Assembly (NCBI GenBank): GCA_963576565.1
Contig: OY755042.1
Location: forward strand, 100,434,185-100,498,184
Length of the DNA stretch: 64,000 nucleotides
Source: Aspidapion aeneum
Taxonomy: Eukaryota; Arthropoda; Insecta; Coleoptera; Brentidae
Direction: 5' to 3'
Part shown: positions 1 to 12,470 of the stretch, in pieces
Numbering within the stretch: position 1 is the first letter of the stretch
How the letters are laid out: the number at the start of each line of letters is the position of its first letter
Translations under genes and position numbers: made by a program
The notes under the pieces: generated by a model
What the model was told of the DNA's origin: nothing
What the model saw: only the letters and a program-made list of their open reading frames with translations
Database searches by the model: none

Positions 1-650
1 GTGTTAAGAAAAAGAATCACTTACCTTGCAAAAATTTCCTAACATTTGGTAATTTAAGTCTCACGCACTGTAATAACTGTCAAGCACCCGAATTTGCTGA
101 ATTATGAAATACAACTCTCTAGGCACGTGCCCGGCGTTAAGGGGTTTGATTAACTGGACCTCACATCGTAGGAATGTGTCCGAATTTTCACACATGACCA
201 AGAGAGGCACGCACAGGTGATGGCGTAACATACCTTGTGAGGACACACGCCAACCCCTCACCGGAGCTGCGAGGTCCGTTGACGTTGTGTTTAGACCTTA
301 TTTCGGTACTCTTCATAAAATTTTAAAAATCACTTAAATTTTTACCTGGACCACACAACGCATGTGAAAAACAGGAATTTAGCTCCAACAAATTTCTTGA
401 GAGTATCGTAGAGTGCGCTTTTAGTGTGTATGCGAGTGGACCTAGAAATCATTGTGAGGACCCAACTCTTTGGGTATGTATTGTGTAAATTTAACACACA
501 CTTTGGTAATTTTAAAGTCTGGCCCTTACATCGTCGGTTCTGTTCGGTTTGGTTTGGATACCTAAACGCCTTTGATCAAACGTGTTTATCAAGTGCATTT
601 TTAAATTTTTTATAATAGCATAGAATTGTCTGATCCTTACAGCATCGTAT
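1..650 (-). repeat. Interspersed repeat R1, copy A
   Basis: The reverse complement matches 15,660-16,207 in order: ACGATGTAAGGGC words, CCTCACAATGATTTCTAGG, the CTCCGGTGAGGGGTTGG box and GGTATGTTACGCCA. Recurring words 'acctcacatcg' also occur near 4,320-4,370 and 8,520-8,570. Class unknown; no protein remnant seen. Confidence 0.5.
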
Positions 651-687
651 AGATATTAGGGACCTATTCCATTTCCCATTTTTCTCA

Positions 688-1340
688 AGCCAAGTTTAGA
701 AAAACATTTCCAAACTAGTAAGAACCTTTCATTTTGAAATTTGTATTGGAGAACTTGGCTTTACTTTTATCTCAATTCTTTTTACGGAATGCCATTTTCG
801 CGTACTTGCCTTTTTTTTACATGAAATAATTTTGTTATGATTAATTTTTACACAAGGTTTTATTCTAGCCTATCAGCCTTTCGAAGCTCAGCTCTCTAGC
901 ATTTCTGGAAGTGGGCAATGTTACTTTTACATAATTTTACATTTATAGGGAAGGAAAATTATTTAAAATTTTGGGGTTTTTAAATTTTTTCCTATAGTTT
1001 TATCATATTTCCTATCAGTCTGCCAAATCCCAGCTGTCTAGCGCTTCTTGAAATGGGCAATTCTACTTTTACATAACTTTACATGTACCGGGAAGGGAAT
1101 AAATTAGAATTATGGGGTTTTTTTATTTTTTCTAATGGTTTGGTCATAATTTCAACCAGTCTGTCAAAATTCAGCTTTGGAGCATGTCTGGAAGTACAGT
1201 AGAATTTTGATGATCTACACGTGAGTGAGAGAGTGAGTGAGTGAGTGAGTGGCAATTTAGACGTTTTTTTTTTAAATTTCGTAACTACTTTACTACTTTA
1301 TGGAAGTCCATGAAACTCGGAGGGTTTATTTTTTGAGAAA
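688..1340 (-). repeat. Foldback/minisatellite element family A, partial copy A1
   Basis: Inverted relative to A2 and A3. Contains the GCCAAGTTTAGAAAAACATT end, about two units of the 115-140 bp internal repeat, a (GTGA)n tract at 1,222-1,251 and the 'cgtaactactttactact' module. The outer CTGAGGGCAC end is missing. Confidence 0.5.
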
Positions 1341-1847
1341 ATTTTAGGTTTTGGGGGGTAGGGGGTTTTTGGAGGTTTTGCAGCTAAAATTTAAAAAACT
1401 AATATAATTTATGTTAGATTTTACACATTTTTTATGCATTTATGTGTCATTGTGGCTCTAGAGCATTAACTTGGGGAGGATAAAATTTTTTTACCAAAAA
1501 CTGGCTTGGTAACATCAAGACCGTTAACCTGTGACCTATTCTCAGCTAGAAACCATGGTCAAACTTTGGTCCTCATATTTACCATAATCTACTACCTTTG
1601 GCGCCTACATTAATATCTAAAGGCACCTTAAATAATATGAAGAATAGTAATATTGGCAATATATTTTGTAACATATTTGTTATGTTATGAAAAAAAAACA
1701 GATTTAAGAATTATTTTTTTTTAAATAATTATTATCTTTATTGTAATGCCGAATTCCAAAAAATGCCATTTTTAAGAAAGTTATTAAAAATATATTTTTT
1801 ATTTTGACACCCTATATCTAAAAACAAAACAAAATATATATATAGCC
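1341..1847. other. No recognisable feature
   Basis: AT-rich sequence with short homopolymers; no exon-like frame and no clear repeat match within the window. Confidence 0.5.
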
Positions 1848-2012
1848 AGTGGCGCACCTAGGAATTTTTCTTGGAAGGGGGTTCGGTTCGGTTCGGTTCG
1901 GGGGGAGGCCTCATAATGTCGTATTTTGTGCTATTTTATCGTTTTATTTATGAAATATGTGGAAAATACCTAAAAAAAATCTTAGGTTTTGAGGGGGGTG
2001 GGGCGCGGCTCA
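1848..2012 (+). mobile_element. G-run MITE (hAT-like), truncated copy 1
   Basis: Starts CAGTGGCGCACCTAGGAA, then a G-run with four GGTTC units, then AGGCCTCATAATGTCGTATT and ATGAAATATGTGGAAAATA, shared with copies at 46,642 and 47,450. The right inverted end is not visible. Confidence 0.5.
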
Positions 2013-2524
2013 ATAAATAATAAAATATGGATTCGATTTTAATTTTTTGTTTTGTATTTAATCGCTTGATAAGATTTAGCAAATTAATTAAAAGTAATAC
2101 TGATTTTGCTCTCGCATGTCTTTTCGAGATATAGATCAAAAACTGAAAATTAAAAAACTGTTCTTTTTTAAAAACACAAGGTCGGTTTTCTCGTCTTTAC
2201 AGTATCTGGGTGCGATGAGGGATGTTAATTTTGTGGTTTTTTAAAGAAATTGATTCAAACCGACGGCGACTCTGTCTAGTAGATCAAAAACAAAAATCCA
2301 AAATTTTCTGAGATAGTCCCATTCAAATGTTTAAGGCTATACGCTGGAATGTACCTCGGAAACTACCAAACCAATCTAAATTTGGTTTTCGTTTTTAAAT
2401 AAGAGGGGCTTTCCTATGACTTCCGTAAAAAAAGTAGGGTGGATGTATTCTAAAAAGTCGATTAAAAAAAAATAGTTGACTTTCTTATGTTGACATGATT
2501 CTTTTTACAATTATTATTTTAGAA

Positions 2525-2676
2525 ACAAAATTTCGGACTTCCATTGTCTTTATTTATGTTAAAGTATCTCTATCCATTTTCAAGTGTGAATCATTTAGAC
2601 TTGAAAAAGGTTCGAGATACTTACTAACCAAAACGTCCTGTTTAAAATAAATAATGACAATGGAAGTCCGAAATTT
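2525..2676. repeat. Short foldback
   Basis: Arms of about 28 bp: AAATTTCGGACTTCCATTGT and its inverse at the right end, spaced by about 95 bp. Could be a MITE; the flanks show no convincing duplication. Confidence 0.5.
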
Positions 2677-2887
2677 TTCTTCTACCCAATCATTGTCTAC
2701 GAGTTTTAAACAAGGAATTACTTTGTTATGGGCTCACTCGCTGGCACCATTTAAGTAAAGAAATAACACAAAGACTTGCAGTGGTAACTTGATGAGGAAA
2801 AAAGCTGGAGGGGGCGAAATATTCCCCGTTTTGCTCCAGGCGGCCAGTAGTCTAGCGATGCCGACGGCCTTGGCATCATTTAAATTA

Positions 2888-4254
2888 CAGCCACCTTTTT
2901 CACTTAAATATTAAAAAAATTTAAAAATTTATTTATTGGTTCATCTATAGATACCGATTACATCAAGATAAAAAATTAGAAAAAATGTTGCGATTCCTTA
3001 AATCTACAGGGTGTTTTATCTTCTTAATTGGTCAAAGCATATCTATGGTTTATGATTTTTCCTGAAAAAATACAAACAAAAAAAAATGACTACTGTTTAC
3101 AAATAAGAAGAAATAAAATTGACAAATAATCGCATCAGTGACCTTAGTACATGACAATAAATTTAAAAAACCGCCATTTTGAAAATGTGACACATTTTTC
3201 TAATTAGACTAGGTACCTATTGCCACACTTTTACGACACTGGACGCCACTATACCCCCCAAATTCGATTTCTTTGGGAAGTCTCGACCCTCCCTTCCAAA
3301 TGTCCAGTAAAAAGGAAAGCGAATTTTTTTTAACTCTGCGTTTTGGGAGCGGGGCTTAACTTGCCTAAAAAAATACCTAAAAAAATTAAATACTGAGTGA
3401 TACGTTTCTTTAAAGGAAACTTTTCACTGGCTATTTCACTTTATGACTAAATATACCCTAAAAATTAAAAGTTCAGATGAAATTCATCTAAATAGTTATA
3501 CTCAAAATAGACTATACAAAAACGATTTGAGCAGAAATTCAATTTTTATGAACACCAAAGTTATAGCCCCCCTCCCAAAACGTAGAGTTATATAACACTG
3601 CAGGACTAGGTATTCTAATTAGAAAAATGTTCCACAATGTTGGTAGCCGACAAGGTTTTAAACAGTGGAAGGCCAAGGCCCGTCTTGGCCCTTCAATGTG
3701 ACGCCGCTGATGTCATATGCAAGGGGGGGTGTCAGAATAAAAAAAAAAGATGTTTTCCTTAAAGGAAAACATCTTTTTTTAATAAAACGTATATTGATTC
3801 ACACCTTGGGCGCCTCAATAGGATTGCTCTCTTGCCCATATACATTTAAGTACGGCCAAGGCCTCCGCGCACTTACACAATAATTTTTCTCTTTTGGCAT
3901 TTATACTACTTCTCAGCCCTACTCTAAAATTTTTAAAGGCATTAGACAAAATATTGGAGTATGTATCTTTTTTCAAAGAAATATAAAAAATCAAACGGGT
4001 CACATTTTCAAAATGACGATTTTTTAAATTGATTGTCTTGTACTTTTCTTAAAGCCGCTTGTTCTTATTTCTAAACAGTAGTAAAATTTTTATTTGCAAA
4101 GTTCGTATTTTTTCAGGAAAAATCATAAACCATAAACACTCTGTAGATATAGTAATCGCAACATTTTTTAAAAATTTTTATCTGGGTGTGATTAATATCT
4201 ATAGAGGAACCAAAAAATAATTTTTTTTTAAATCTAAACTGCAAAAGGTGGCTG
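2888..4254. repeat. Long foldback element, about 1.37 kb
   Basis: Termini CAGCCACCTTTT (2888) and AAAAGGTGGCTG (to 4254) are inverted, and imperfect inverted arms of about 280 bp follow (2,915-3,200 against 3,990-4,235), sharing AAAATCATAAACCAT and TGCGATT words. The loop contains a perfect hairpin around GATGTTTTCCTTAAAGG (3,748-3,778). No coding remnant. Confidence 0.5.
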
Positions 4255-4689
4255 GGTTGACATGGAAAGCCTCATAATAATAATATAATTATTTTGTTGA
4301 CCACCTGTGCGTTAACACTCTTGGACATGTGACCTATGAAAATTCGTACCTAGCACACGATGTGAGGTCGCCCTGTGCCCTGTATCCCAAAATCCTATTC
4401 TGTTAATATAAGATAATTTTGTATAAAACTCTATTTCAATCTTGTATATGTATAAAATGCTTTTTTTAATAGGCGGCTAAATTAATTAACTTATAACTGA
4501 ATCCCAAAACTCCTATTTTACTTTTGTATTTGCATTCATATCATTTGATAAATGAATATGTGAAGTAGCACTTTTTTTCTCGTGACAATAGTTTGCTAAG
4601 GATGCGTAGGGTAGCTCAATCTTACCTAACCCGAGCCCATGAAGGGTAACAATTTGCTTATGGATGTAAACACTTTTTGACACGTGAAT
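4255..4689. other. Intergenic, R1 fragment only
   Basis: 4,316-4,376 carries R1-like words (GACATGTGACCTATG, ACGATGTGAGGTC). Nothing else recognised. Confidence 0.5.
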
Positions 4690-5893
4690 ATCTGAGGGCA
4701 CAGTAGTGCCCGGCCAAGTTCGCGCAGCTGCTGTACCATCTTTTTTTGAAACATTTCAGCCCATATTCGACCTATCTAAAACTCTACTTCGGAATGAGCT
4801 ATGAAACTCAAACTTTGCGCAGTCGTAGATTTTTATAGAGCTAAAAACTCCTCCAAGTTTCATAGACTTCCAAAAAGTAGTAAAGTCGTTACGAAATTTC
4901 AAAAAACGTCGAAATTGCCACTAACTCACTCACACACTCATGTAGCAGACTGATAAAAATGATGACCAAACCCTTGGAAAAAATCAAAAAAACTCAAAAT
5001 TCTAATTTACTTCCCTCCCCTATAAAAGTAAAGTTATGTAAAAGTTACATTGCCTTCTTCCAAAAACGCTACAGAACTAAGCTTTGGCAGATTGATATAA
5101 ATTTTGATTAAGTTTTCGGAAAAAATGTGAAAACCCGAAAATTTTAATTTAGTTCCCTCCCCTATAAATATAAAATTATGTAAAACTAACATTGCCCACT
5201 TGGAACGCCGATAGGAACTATGATAAAGCTATAGAAAAAATAAAAGGCCTCAAAATTTTAATTTACTTCCCTCTCTTATAAATGTAAAGTTATGTAAAAT
5301 TAACATTGCCTACTTCCAGAAATGCTAGCGAGCAGAGCTTTGGCAGATTAATATGAGCTATGATAAAATTTTTGCAAAAATGTAAAAATCCCAAATCTTT
5401 AATTTACTTCCCTCCCCTATAAATGTAAAATTATGTAAAAGTAACATTGCCTACTTGGAAGGTCGATAGGAACCATGATAAAACTAAAGAAACAAATAAA
5501 AGACCTCAAAATTTTAACTTACTTCCCTCCCTACATTTATAGGTAAAGCTATGTTACATTTATAGGTAAAGTTATGTAAAACCAACATTGCCCACTTCCA
5601 GAAACTCTAAAGAGCTGATCTTTGAAAGGCTGATAGGAACTATGATAAAAATAAGGCATTGCAAAAGTTTTGAACAATATTCCGCATATTTTACTACTTT
5701 GAAACTTAAATTTTATCCAAATCCTTTAAAAAGGGAGTGAAATCATAACAAAAACATTTCATGTAAAAAAAGCCAAGTACGCGAAAATGGTATTGCCTAA
5801 AAAGAGTTAAGATAAAAGCAAAGCCAAGTTCTCCAATACAAATTTTAAAATGAAAGGTTTTTACTGGTTTGGAAATATTTTTCTAAACTTGTC
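4690..5893 (+). mobile_element. Foldback/minisatellite element family A, copy A2
   Basis: Begins TCTGAGGGCACAGTAGTGCC, then a conserved 230-bp segment (AACTCTACTTCGGAATGAGC, CTCACTCACACACTCATG), then five tandem units near 5,028, 5,168, 5,284, 5,424 and 5,565 sharing GTAAAGTTATGTAAAA and ACATTGCC, then the GCCAAGTACGCGAAAATGG end. Noncoding. Superfamily not decided. Confidence 0.5.
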
Positions 5894-7322
5894 ATAGGAG
5901 CGGCATAGGGTATAAAAAATGCGTTCGGCCTGCTGCGAAATGATGACTGATGTCAAGGTATATTTTCTAAATCTATGATGACTATTTACTACGAAAATAC
6001 ATTGTGTCCACTAATATTTAAAAATAAAAATTTTAATTAACTATATCTTAGCAACGAATAAAGCTCAAAAAAAATATTTTGCAATTGATGTGCCGGTTCA
6101 AAAAGCTTTTTATCTTTTTAGGACAAAGTTGCTATCTCATAAACCAAACAAAATACTTTCAAAAAATTAATTTTTCAAAATTCAAATTTTATTCGTTTTT
6201 AAAATAATAAACTTTTTAGAATTTGAAAAAAAATCTTAAATAACGAAGGAAACTTATAGTTTTTGAAGTTAGGGGGCCAAACATTTCATCTCCATTTTTG
6301 TTTTGTCTATTTTTTTTAGTTGCCTTTAAATTACTCATTTTTTAAAAGATGTTTAAACTAAATAACTAAGTTATGTGTATGTATAATGCTCTTGCTGAGG
6401 CCGAAAGAGTGTAGATATGGCACCCGTGCTACAATAGTGTCACAACTCAAAATTGTTGTGTATTTTAGTTTTGACACTATTGTACCCTTGCATTGGGGCA
6501 TGCGAATTCTGCCTCAAATGGATACGCCCCTTTTGATACACATTTCCCAATGTCTGCAAAAAAAAAAACGACATACTAACTTCATAATATTTTCTTTTAA
6601 AAAAAATGTTTTAAACTTCTCTTCACTTACACCTTTATTAATTTAAAATTTAAAAAAATTGCTGTTTGTAAGATCAATAACGACACATTAATATGTTTTT
6701 TAAATTAATTTTAAAGTAATAGACCTGATTCTAATGAATTCGAGATTTTGTGGACTGAACTTTAAGTAGAAATTTAAAAAATGAATTTAATGACATAATA
6801 TAACCTAATTTTAATATTTGCTACAATGCGATGATTATAATATACACACTTATTAAAGGCACGACCGAAGCGAGGTCCGGTTAATTTGGTCAGTTTAGAT
6901 TGCATTAGGCCTAGTAAGGTTAGATCTGGTAAGGTTAAGTTGGGTTAACATTGATTAACAAAGGCAATGCTAGGTTCGGTCAGGTCAGGTTAGGTTAATA
7001 TAATAACCACTATTTTTCGGCCATATTTATTTGTTTGTTGATTGAGTACATTTTTAGATGATTCGCTCCTATAAAAGCCTATTTTCATTACCTCAAGCGC
7101 ATTACATAATTTCGCATTTTTCAAATGCAGCATGCCCGGCCTATCGAAAACATTTTTGCTTATAGGTTGTTACAAGTTATTTTTAAATACCTGCAAATAC
7201 ATACCATTAAATACCCTCAAAAACATAAAGAACAATTTCAAACATCCATTTGTTAGCAATTTTATACAATAATATTTTCTCAATAGTTAAAGCAGGTGTG
7301 GCCAAGTTTTTTATAGTTTTAC

Positions 7323-7326
<4 letters not shown>
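5894..7326. other. No gene; AT-rich intergenic DNA
   Basis: Nothing exon-like. 6,860-7,010 has scattered GGTTAGGTT and GGTCAGGTCAGGTT words, but without regular periodicity. Confidence 0.5.

Positions 7327-7366
<40 letters not shown>
7327..7366. repeat. (TA)n microsatellite
   Basis: About 38 bp of uninterrupted TA dinucleotides, adjoining the Penelope-like terminal fragment. Confidence 0.5.
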
Positions 7367-7367
<1 letters not shown>

Positions 7368-7560
7368 GTTTGTAGACTTCTTGGGAATGTGGTTCATTAA
7401 TAAACTAGCAACTTTTAATTTACATTTATTGACGTTCCGGTCTAAAGACCTTCTTCAGAACCATACATTCATAATCACACATTACATTCATTAAAATTAC
7501 ATACAAAAAACAAATTTAAAAAGACACATCACTATACGAAACATTTTTAAAAATCAATAA
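7367..7560 (-). mobile_element. Penelope-like element terminal fragment with hammerhead-like core
   Basis: On the minus strand 7458-7431 reads CTGAAGA, then the stem GGTC-TTTA-GACC, then GGAACGTC, close to the hammerhead core CUGANGA / stem II / GAAAC, with one A to G change. Penelope-like elements are known to carry such ribozymes in their terminal repeats. No reverse transcriptase remnant is visible, so this is inference from the motif. Confidence 0.5.
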
Positions 7561-8843
7561 TTAAATCACTATTCTATATGACTATTATTTATACTAATAA
7601 AATACTTTAATTTAAAATTTTGTTTAGCAGCGTGATATGTGTATGTTGGGTGGTATCTCTTTATTATATATATAATATATAGTTAGTATAGTAGCATTTT
7701 TTTACGGAGACCAGTGACTTTGGGGTCCCTTTTCCTGGTGGTTAAAAAATATCTCTTTGAATGAATTGAATTTCTTTAAATTTTATAATAGTTTGAATTA
7801 CTTATTTTAAATTGGCTTATTTACCAGATGGGCCAAAAAAACTGGGCAAATTATTTTTCGTTATAATTTTTATTTATCACCGATTTTAATAGAACAAAGT
7901 GCACTTTCATACCTGTGGTCAAAAATCTTTCTTTTTAATCCGTCGTAAAATCCAAAATAGGGGACAGAATCAATCTTGACCCATTAAAGAGACTCGTTTA
8001 TCTTTATGTTCCAGAATTTGTTTTGGACTATAAAAAAAGCTCTATTTCTGCCACACAATAAGTAGGGGGCGTTGAAATCGGCTTGGTGGTTGTCGAGAAA
8101 TAAATTTATTTCAAGCAACGAACTGGATAATTATATATAGGAAAACTTCGATATTGATTTTTACAATTATACGTTTTTTCATCAAAATAGGTTCAGTAAT
8201 AATGAGTCAATGAGAAAATTAATACAGACACAATTGGCAAGGCAATGAGAGAATAAGTTCAGAACTTTCTCAAAATATAAAAATAAAAATATACAAGACG
8301 TATAAGTGGTCAAGTTTGATTCTATTCACCATTTGGATTTTAAGATAACTGAAATTGGTTAAAATGTTCGTAGGGCCTCGTATCGTAAAAAATCCACACA
8401 TCATACATAAAATATCGGTCCGCCTGAATAATAGATCCCTATCGTCCTTATCTTAGCCATTTGTTCTAGCGGACCGCGCAACGACCGACGCAACATTTCG
8501 ATTTTCATACTTTTCGAGGTGACGTCTCTAAGTACCTCACATCGTTTATGGACCTCACAACGTAGGGACCTGTTTAACAGATTTTTTCTATTTTGACATT
8601 TTTGAAAATTTTAAGTAGGTTTCCACCTTACTGGAGCACCTCAAAAAACAGTTGTTTTTAAACATTTCATTTATCTCTATTCTATCTAGTCGTCCGTGCA
8701 ACGCATGTGAAAAGTAGGAGTCCCCACAGCGCATCTTATGTCCGTATAGGTGTGGTCACCAAAATAATTATATTATTAGGGCTGTAATTTAATGATGCAC
8801 CATACTAAGGCGTGGTAGGAAGTCAACAGCAAAAAAAAATATA
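7561..8843. other. No gene; diverged repeat pieces
   Basis: 7,810-7,960 resembles half of the GGGCCAAAA-ended MITE at 20,621. 8,510-8,740 carries R1-like words (ACCTCACATCG, ACCTCACAACGTAGG). The rest is unassigned. Confidence 0.5.
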
Positions 8844-9550
8844 CAGTGTGTCCCCGGATGGAGTTGACGAGAGGGAAAAATCATATATGTTTGAATTTAC
8901 GAAAAAAACTCACTCTTTATAAAAAATTCTGCTTGTTGAAAAATAAAGATTGCCATAATGGGGTGTTATCAAATCTAATATAATATAATATGGTAATATA
9001 AAAAATCTATCTATCTAGATTTATTTTGTTGATTGTCATATTGATTTTCAAGTAATAGGTTTTACATTCTAAAATGTTTACAAAAGCAGAACGGATTGTT
9101 TTTTCATCAAATGATTAAATTTTAAAAATTAACATCTGGTTAGATTTTGTTTCCCTAGATTTCGTTATGTTGTGATACAAACCCTTTTGTTTACATAACA
9201 TTTTGCTTTACTGAATAAATACGGTCCTCTTCCTCTTGGATTATTTTATGTTTCTTATTTCGATAACACCCTGTACTTCTAATCAAGGATATATCGTTAT
9301 CTCAGTATGTTGACAAGCAGAATTTTTTATAAAAAGTGATATTTTTCGTGAAATTAAAAATAACGATTTTTGTCCTCTTATTAATTACATGTTTCTTAAT
9401 TTAATAACACCCTGTACATCTAATCAAAGATTTTATTATGGTTATCTTAATTTTTCAACAAGCAGAATTTTTTATAAATAGGGAGTTTTTTTCGTAAAAT
9501 CAAAAATAAAAGATTTTTTCCTCTTGTCAACTCCATCCGGGGACACACTG
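8844..9550. mobile_element. TA-flanked palindromic MITE, 707 bp
   Basis: Terminal inverted repeats start CAGTGTGTCCCCGGATGG and extend over about 33 bp, with TA on both sides (8842-8843, 9551-9552), as in Tc1/mariner-type insertions. Inside, a unit containing ATAACACCCTGTAC, AATCAA and AAGCAGAATTTTTTATAAA is repeated with about 160-bp spacing near the right end. Confidence 0.5.
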
Positions 9551-9552
9551 TA

Positions 9553-10611
9553 TAATATAGGTATATCATGGCGCCAGCAGCGGCGCGTGTTCTTAAATAG
9601 TGTATAATTTCTGAAGTAAATAAAATTTTACATATTACAAACATATTATGGATTTTGAAAAAATATTATGTGGTTTGAAAAAAGTTTAGGGGTCAGGGGG
9701 GAGGGCCCTTGGGACACCCGATTTTCTTAAAAACCAGGCTCTATATCAAAAATGTGATATCTGCTTTATTTTAGACAATTATATTTCCTTTTAAATGATG
9801 TAATAAGGCAAGATCAGGAAGAATAATTTAGGGTGTCCGAATTTTAAATCAATTTTAAAAAATCACTAAACTTACCAATGTTTTACAAGTTTTATCCAAT
9901 TTCCTCAGAAATTAAGCCTGGTTATGGTATTGTAAAAAATAAAATTCCCTTTTCCACAATATATATTTTAGTGGGATCAATTTAATACCAGCGGCGTCGG
10001 GTAAAAAAACCACATGTTTGTCACATGTTTTACCCGATTATCTTAAAAAGCAAGCCCTTTATCAAAAATTGTAATCTATAGTCGATTGTAACCAATACAG
10101 TTTCCTTTTAAACTCTTTATAATAACGCAAAATTTACCTTCAGATTAAAACAAACACATGGGCGTAGTCAGGGTCTTGCTCAGGGTGGGGCAACAAAGCA
10201 AAAAAATGTACAATCAAATATTTATTGAAAACTTTTATAGCTCCCCTTTAATTCTCGTCTTACTAAATGAGCTAAGGCCAGGATGGGGCAGGTGACAAGC
10301 CAGGGTGGGGCAAGTGCCCCACCCTGACTACGTCCATGATCAAACACATTAATTTTGTAAAAGGTTTTGTCTAATTTTCTCAGAAACTAAGCTCAATTGA
10401 CAAAAACGTATTCTACACTTTCTTGCCGAAAAAATTCCCTTTTTAGCAAGGTACCTATGTTAGTGGAGCTTCGTAAACAAACTCTCCAGCAACGTCCGTA
10501 AGTGAGGGTCATTAAAAAAATAAAATAAGCAAATACATTTTTCTCACATGTTTCACCCGATTTTCCTAAAAACCAAGCTCTATAAAAAATGTGCCCTTAG
10601 GTTGTTTTAAA
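9553..10611. repeat. Degenerate spaced repeats
   Basis: A segment (ACCCGATT, then TCTTAAAAACCAGGCTCTAT or variants, then TTCCTTTTAAA) recurs near 9,715, 10,020 and 10,550. This suggests an old tandem array, now interrupted by the MITE at 10,159-10,340. Confidence 0.5.
10159..10340. mobile_element. hAT-like MITE with 8-bp target duplication
   Basis: Inverted ends GGCGTAGTCAGGGT and ACCCTGACTACGTC with GGGTGGGGCA words; flanked by CAAACACA at 10,151-10,158 and 10,341-10,348. Confidence 0.5.
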
Positions 10612-12470
10612 ATCTGAGGGCACGGCGGCAGTGCCTCGCCAAATTCGCGCGCCGTTCCATCTTTTCTTGAAACATTTCAGCCGATATTTGACCTATCTAA
10701 AACTCTACTTCATAATGAGCTACGAATCTCAAACTTTGCACAGTCGTAGATCTTCATGAAGTTAACAACCCCTCCAGTTTCATAGAATTCCATAAAGTAG
10801 TAAAGTAGTTACGAAATTTCAAAAAACGTCGAAATTGGCACTCACTCACTCACTCATGTATAGATCATCAAAATTCTTCTGTACTTCCAGACATGCTATA
10901 AAGCTGAAATTTGGCAGATTGATAGAAATTATGACCAAACCCCTGGAAAAAATTAAAAAACCGAACCGAACCGAACCGAACCAAAAAACCCCAAAATTCT
11001 AATTTACTCACCTCCCCTATACAGGTAAAGTTATGTAAAAGAAATGCTAGAGAGCTGAGCTTTGGCAGACTGATAGTAACTATGATAAAACTATAGAAAT
11101 AGATTAAAACACCCCAAAATTCTAATTTACTTCCCTCCCCTATAAATGTAAAGTTATGTAAAATACCTTTGCCCACTTCCAGAAACGCTAGAGAGCTGAG
11201 GTTTTTAGGACTGAAAGGCGCCATGACAAAACTATAGGAAAAAATTTAAAAACACCAAAATTTTAATGTACTTCCCACCCCTATAAATGTAAATTTATAT
11301 AAAAGTAACATTGCCCACTTCCAGAAACGCTAGGGAGCTGAGCTTTGAAAGGCTGAAAGGACCTATGATGAAACCATGGGAAAAAATTTCAAAACCCTAA
11401 ACTTTTAATTTGCTCCCCTGCCCTATAAATGTAAAGTTTTGTAAAAGTAACATTGCCTACTTCCAGAAACGGTAAAGAGCTGAGCTTTGGATAAAACTCT
11501 AAAAGAAAATTAAAAACCCCAAATTTTAATTAGCTTCCCTCCCCTATAAATGTATAGTTATGTAAAAGTAGCATTCTCCACTTCCAGAAAAGCTGAGCTT
11601 TGGACGACTGATAGAAACTATGATAAAACTATAGAAAAAAATTTATCAAAATTTTAATTTACTTTCCTCCCCTTTAAATGTAATGTTATGTAAAATTAAC
11701 ATTGCCCACTTCCAGGAACACTAGAGAGCTGAGCTTTAGAAGGCTGATAGGAACTATGATAAAAGCGTAGAAAAATATAAAAAAAAACCTCAATATTTTT
11801 AATAAGGCACTATAAAAATTTTGAACAATATTCCGCATATTTTACTACTTTAAGAATTAAATATTATCCAAATCCTTTAAAAAAGGAGTGAAATCATAAC
11901 AAAAACATTTCATGTAAAAAAAAGACAAGTACGCGCAGTGGTATTCCGTAAAAAGAATTGAGATAAAAGTAAAGCCAAGTTCTCCAATATAAATTTCAAA
12001 ACGAATGGTTCTTACTAGTTTGGAAATGTTTTTCTAAACTTGCAAACGCGGATTTGAGGGGGGTATCGGGGTAATTACCCCCCCCCTAGAAACAAAAATA
12101 TGCACTTTTTCCTAATAAAATAAGGGAAAACAGGAGAATTACCCCCCTAGAAAAAAAATTATATGACAAAAAAAATGTTTGTCGACCATTACCCCCCCCC
12201 TAGATTTTGACCCAGATCCGCGCTTGTAAACTTGGCAGTTACGGCTGCAAATGGCTCTTAGGCACAGTGCTAAATTGAACGTAAAGAAGTTTGGCTGGAA
12301 TAGCAAAGTTTAAAAAAACATTTCCAAACTAGTAAGAACCATTCGTTTTGAAATTTGTAATGGAGAACTTGGCTTTACTTTTATCTCAATTCTTTTTACG
12401 GAATACGACTTTCGCGTACTTGGCTTTTTTTACATGAAATGTTTTTGTTACGATAAATCCTTTTAAATGA
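10612..12470 (+). mobile_element. Foldback/minisatellite element family A, copy A3
   Basis: Starts ATCTGAGGGCACGGCGG; same order as A2. Six tandem units near 11,026, 11,150, 11,289, 11,429, 11,552 and 11,681. The right end is palindromic: 11,880-12,040 is mirrored at 12,300-12,460, with a spacer including GCACAGTGCTAAATTGAAC. A (CCGAA)4 tract lies at 10,963-10,982. A smaller MITE is inserted at 12,045-12,230. Confidence 0.5.
12045..12230. mobile_element. Nested C-run MITE
   Basis: Inverted ends AACGCGGATTTGAGGGGGG and the inverse near GACCCAGATCCGCGCTTG, with CCCCCCCCTAG runs inside. Breaks the family A copy; the uninterrupted spacer is seen at 60,655-60,710. Confidence 0.5.

Noticed and set aside
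6860..7010. TTAGG-like telomeric repeat
   Set aside because: GGTTAGGTT and GGTCAGG words are scattered and irregular, with no tandem array of the insect TTAGG unit.
10868..11224. 118-residue minus-strand frame with repeated LSSLAFL words
   Set aside because: It is the translation of the family A tandem units; the repeats explain the repeated peptide.
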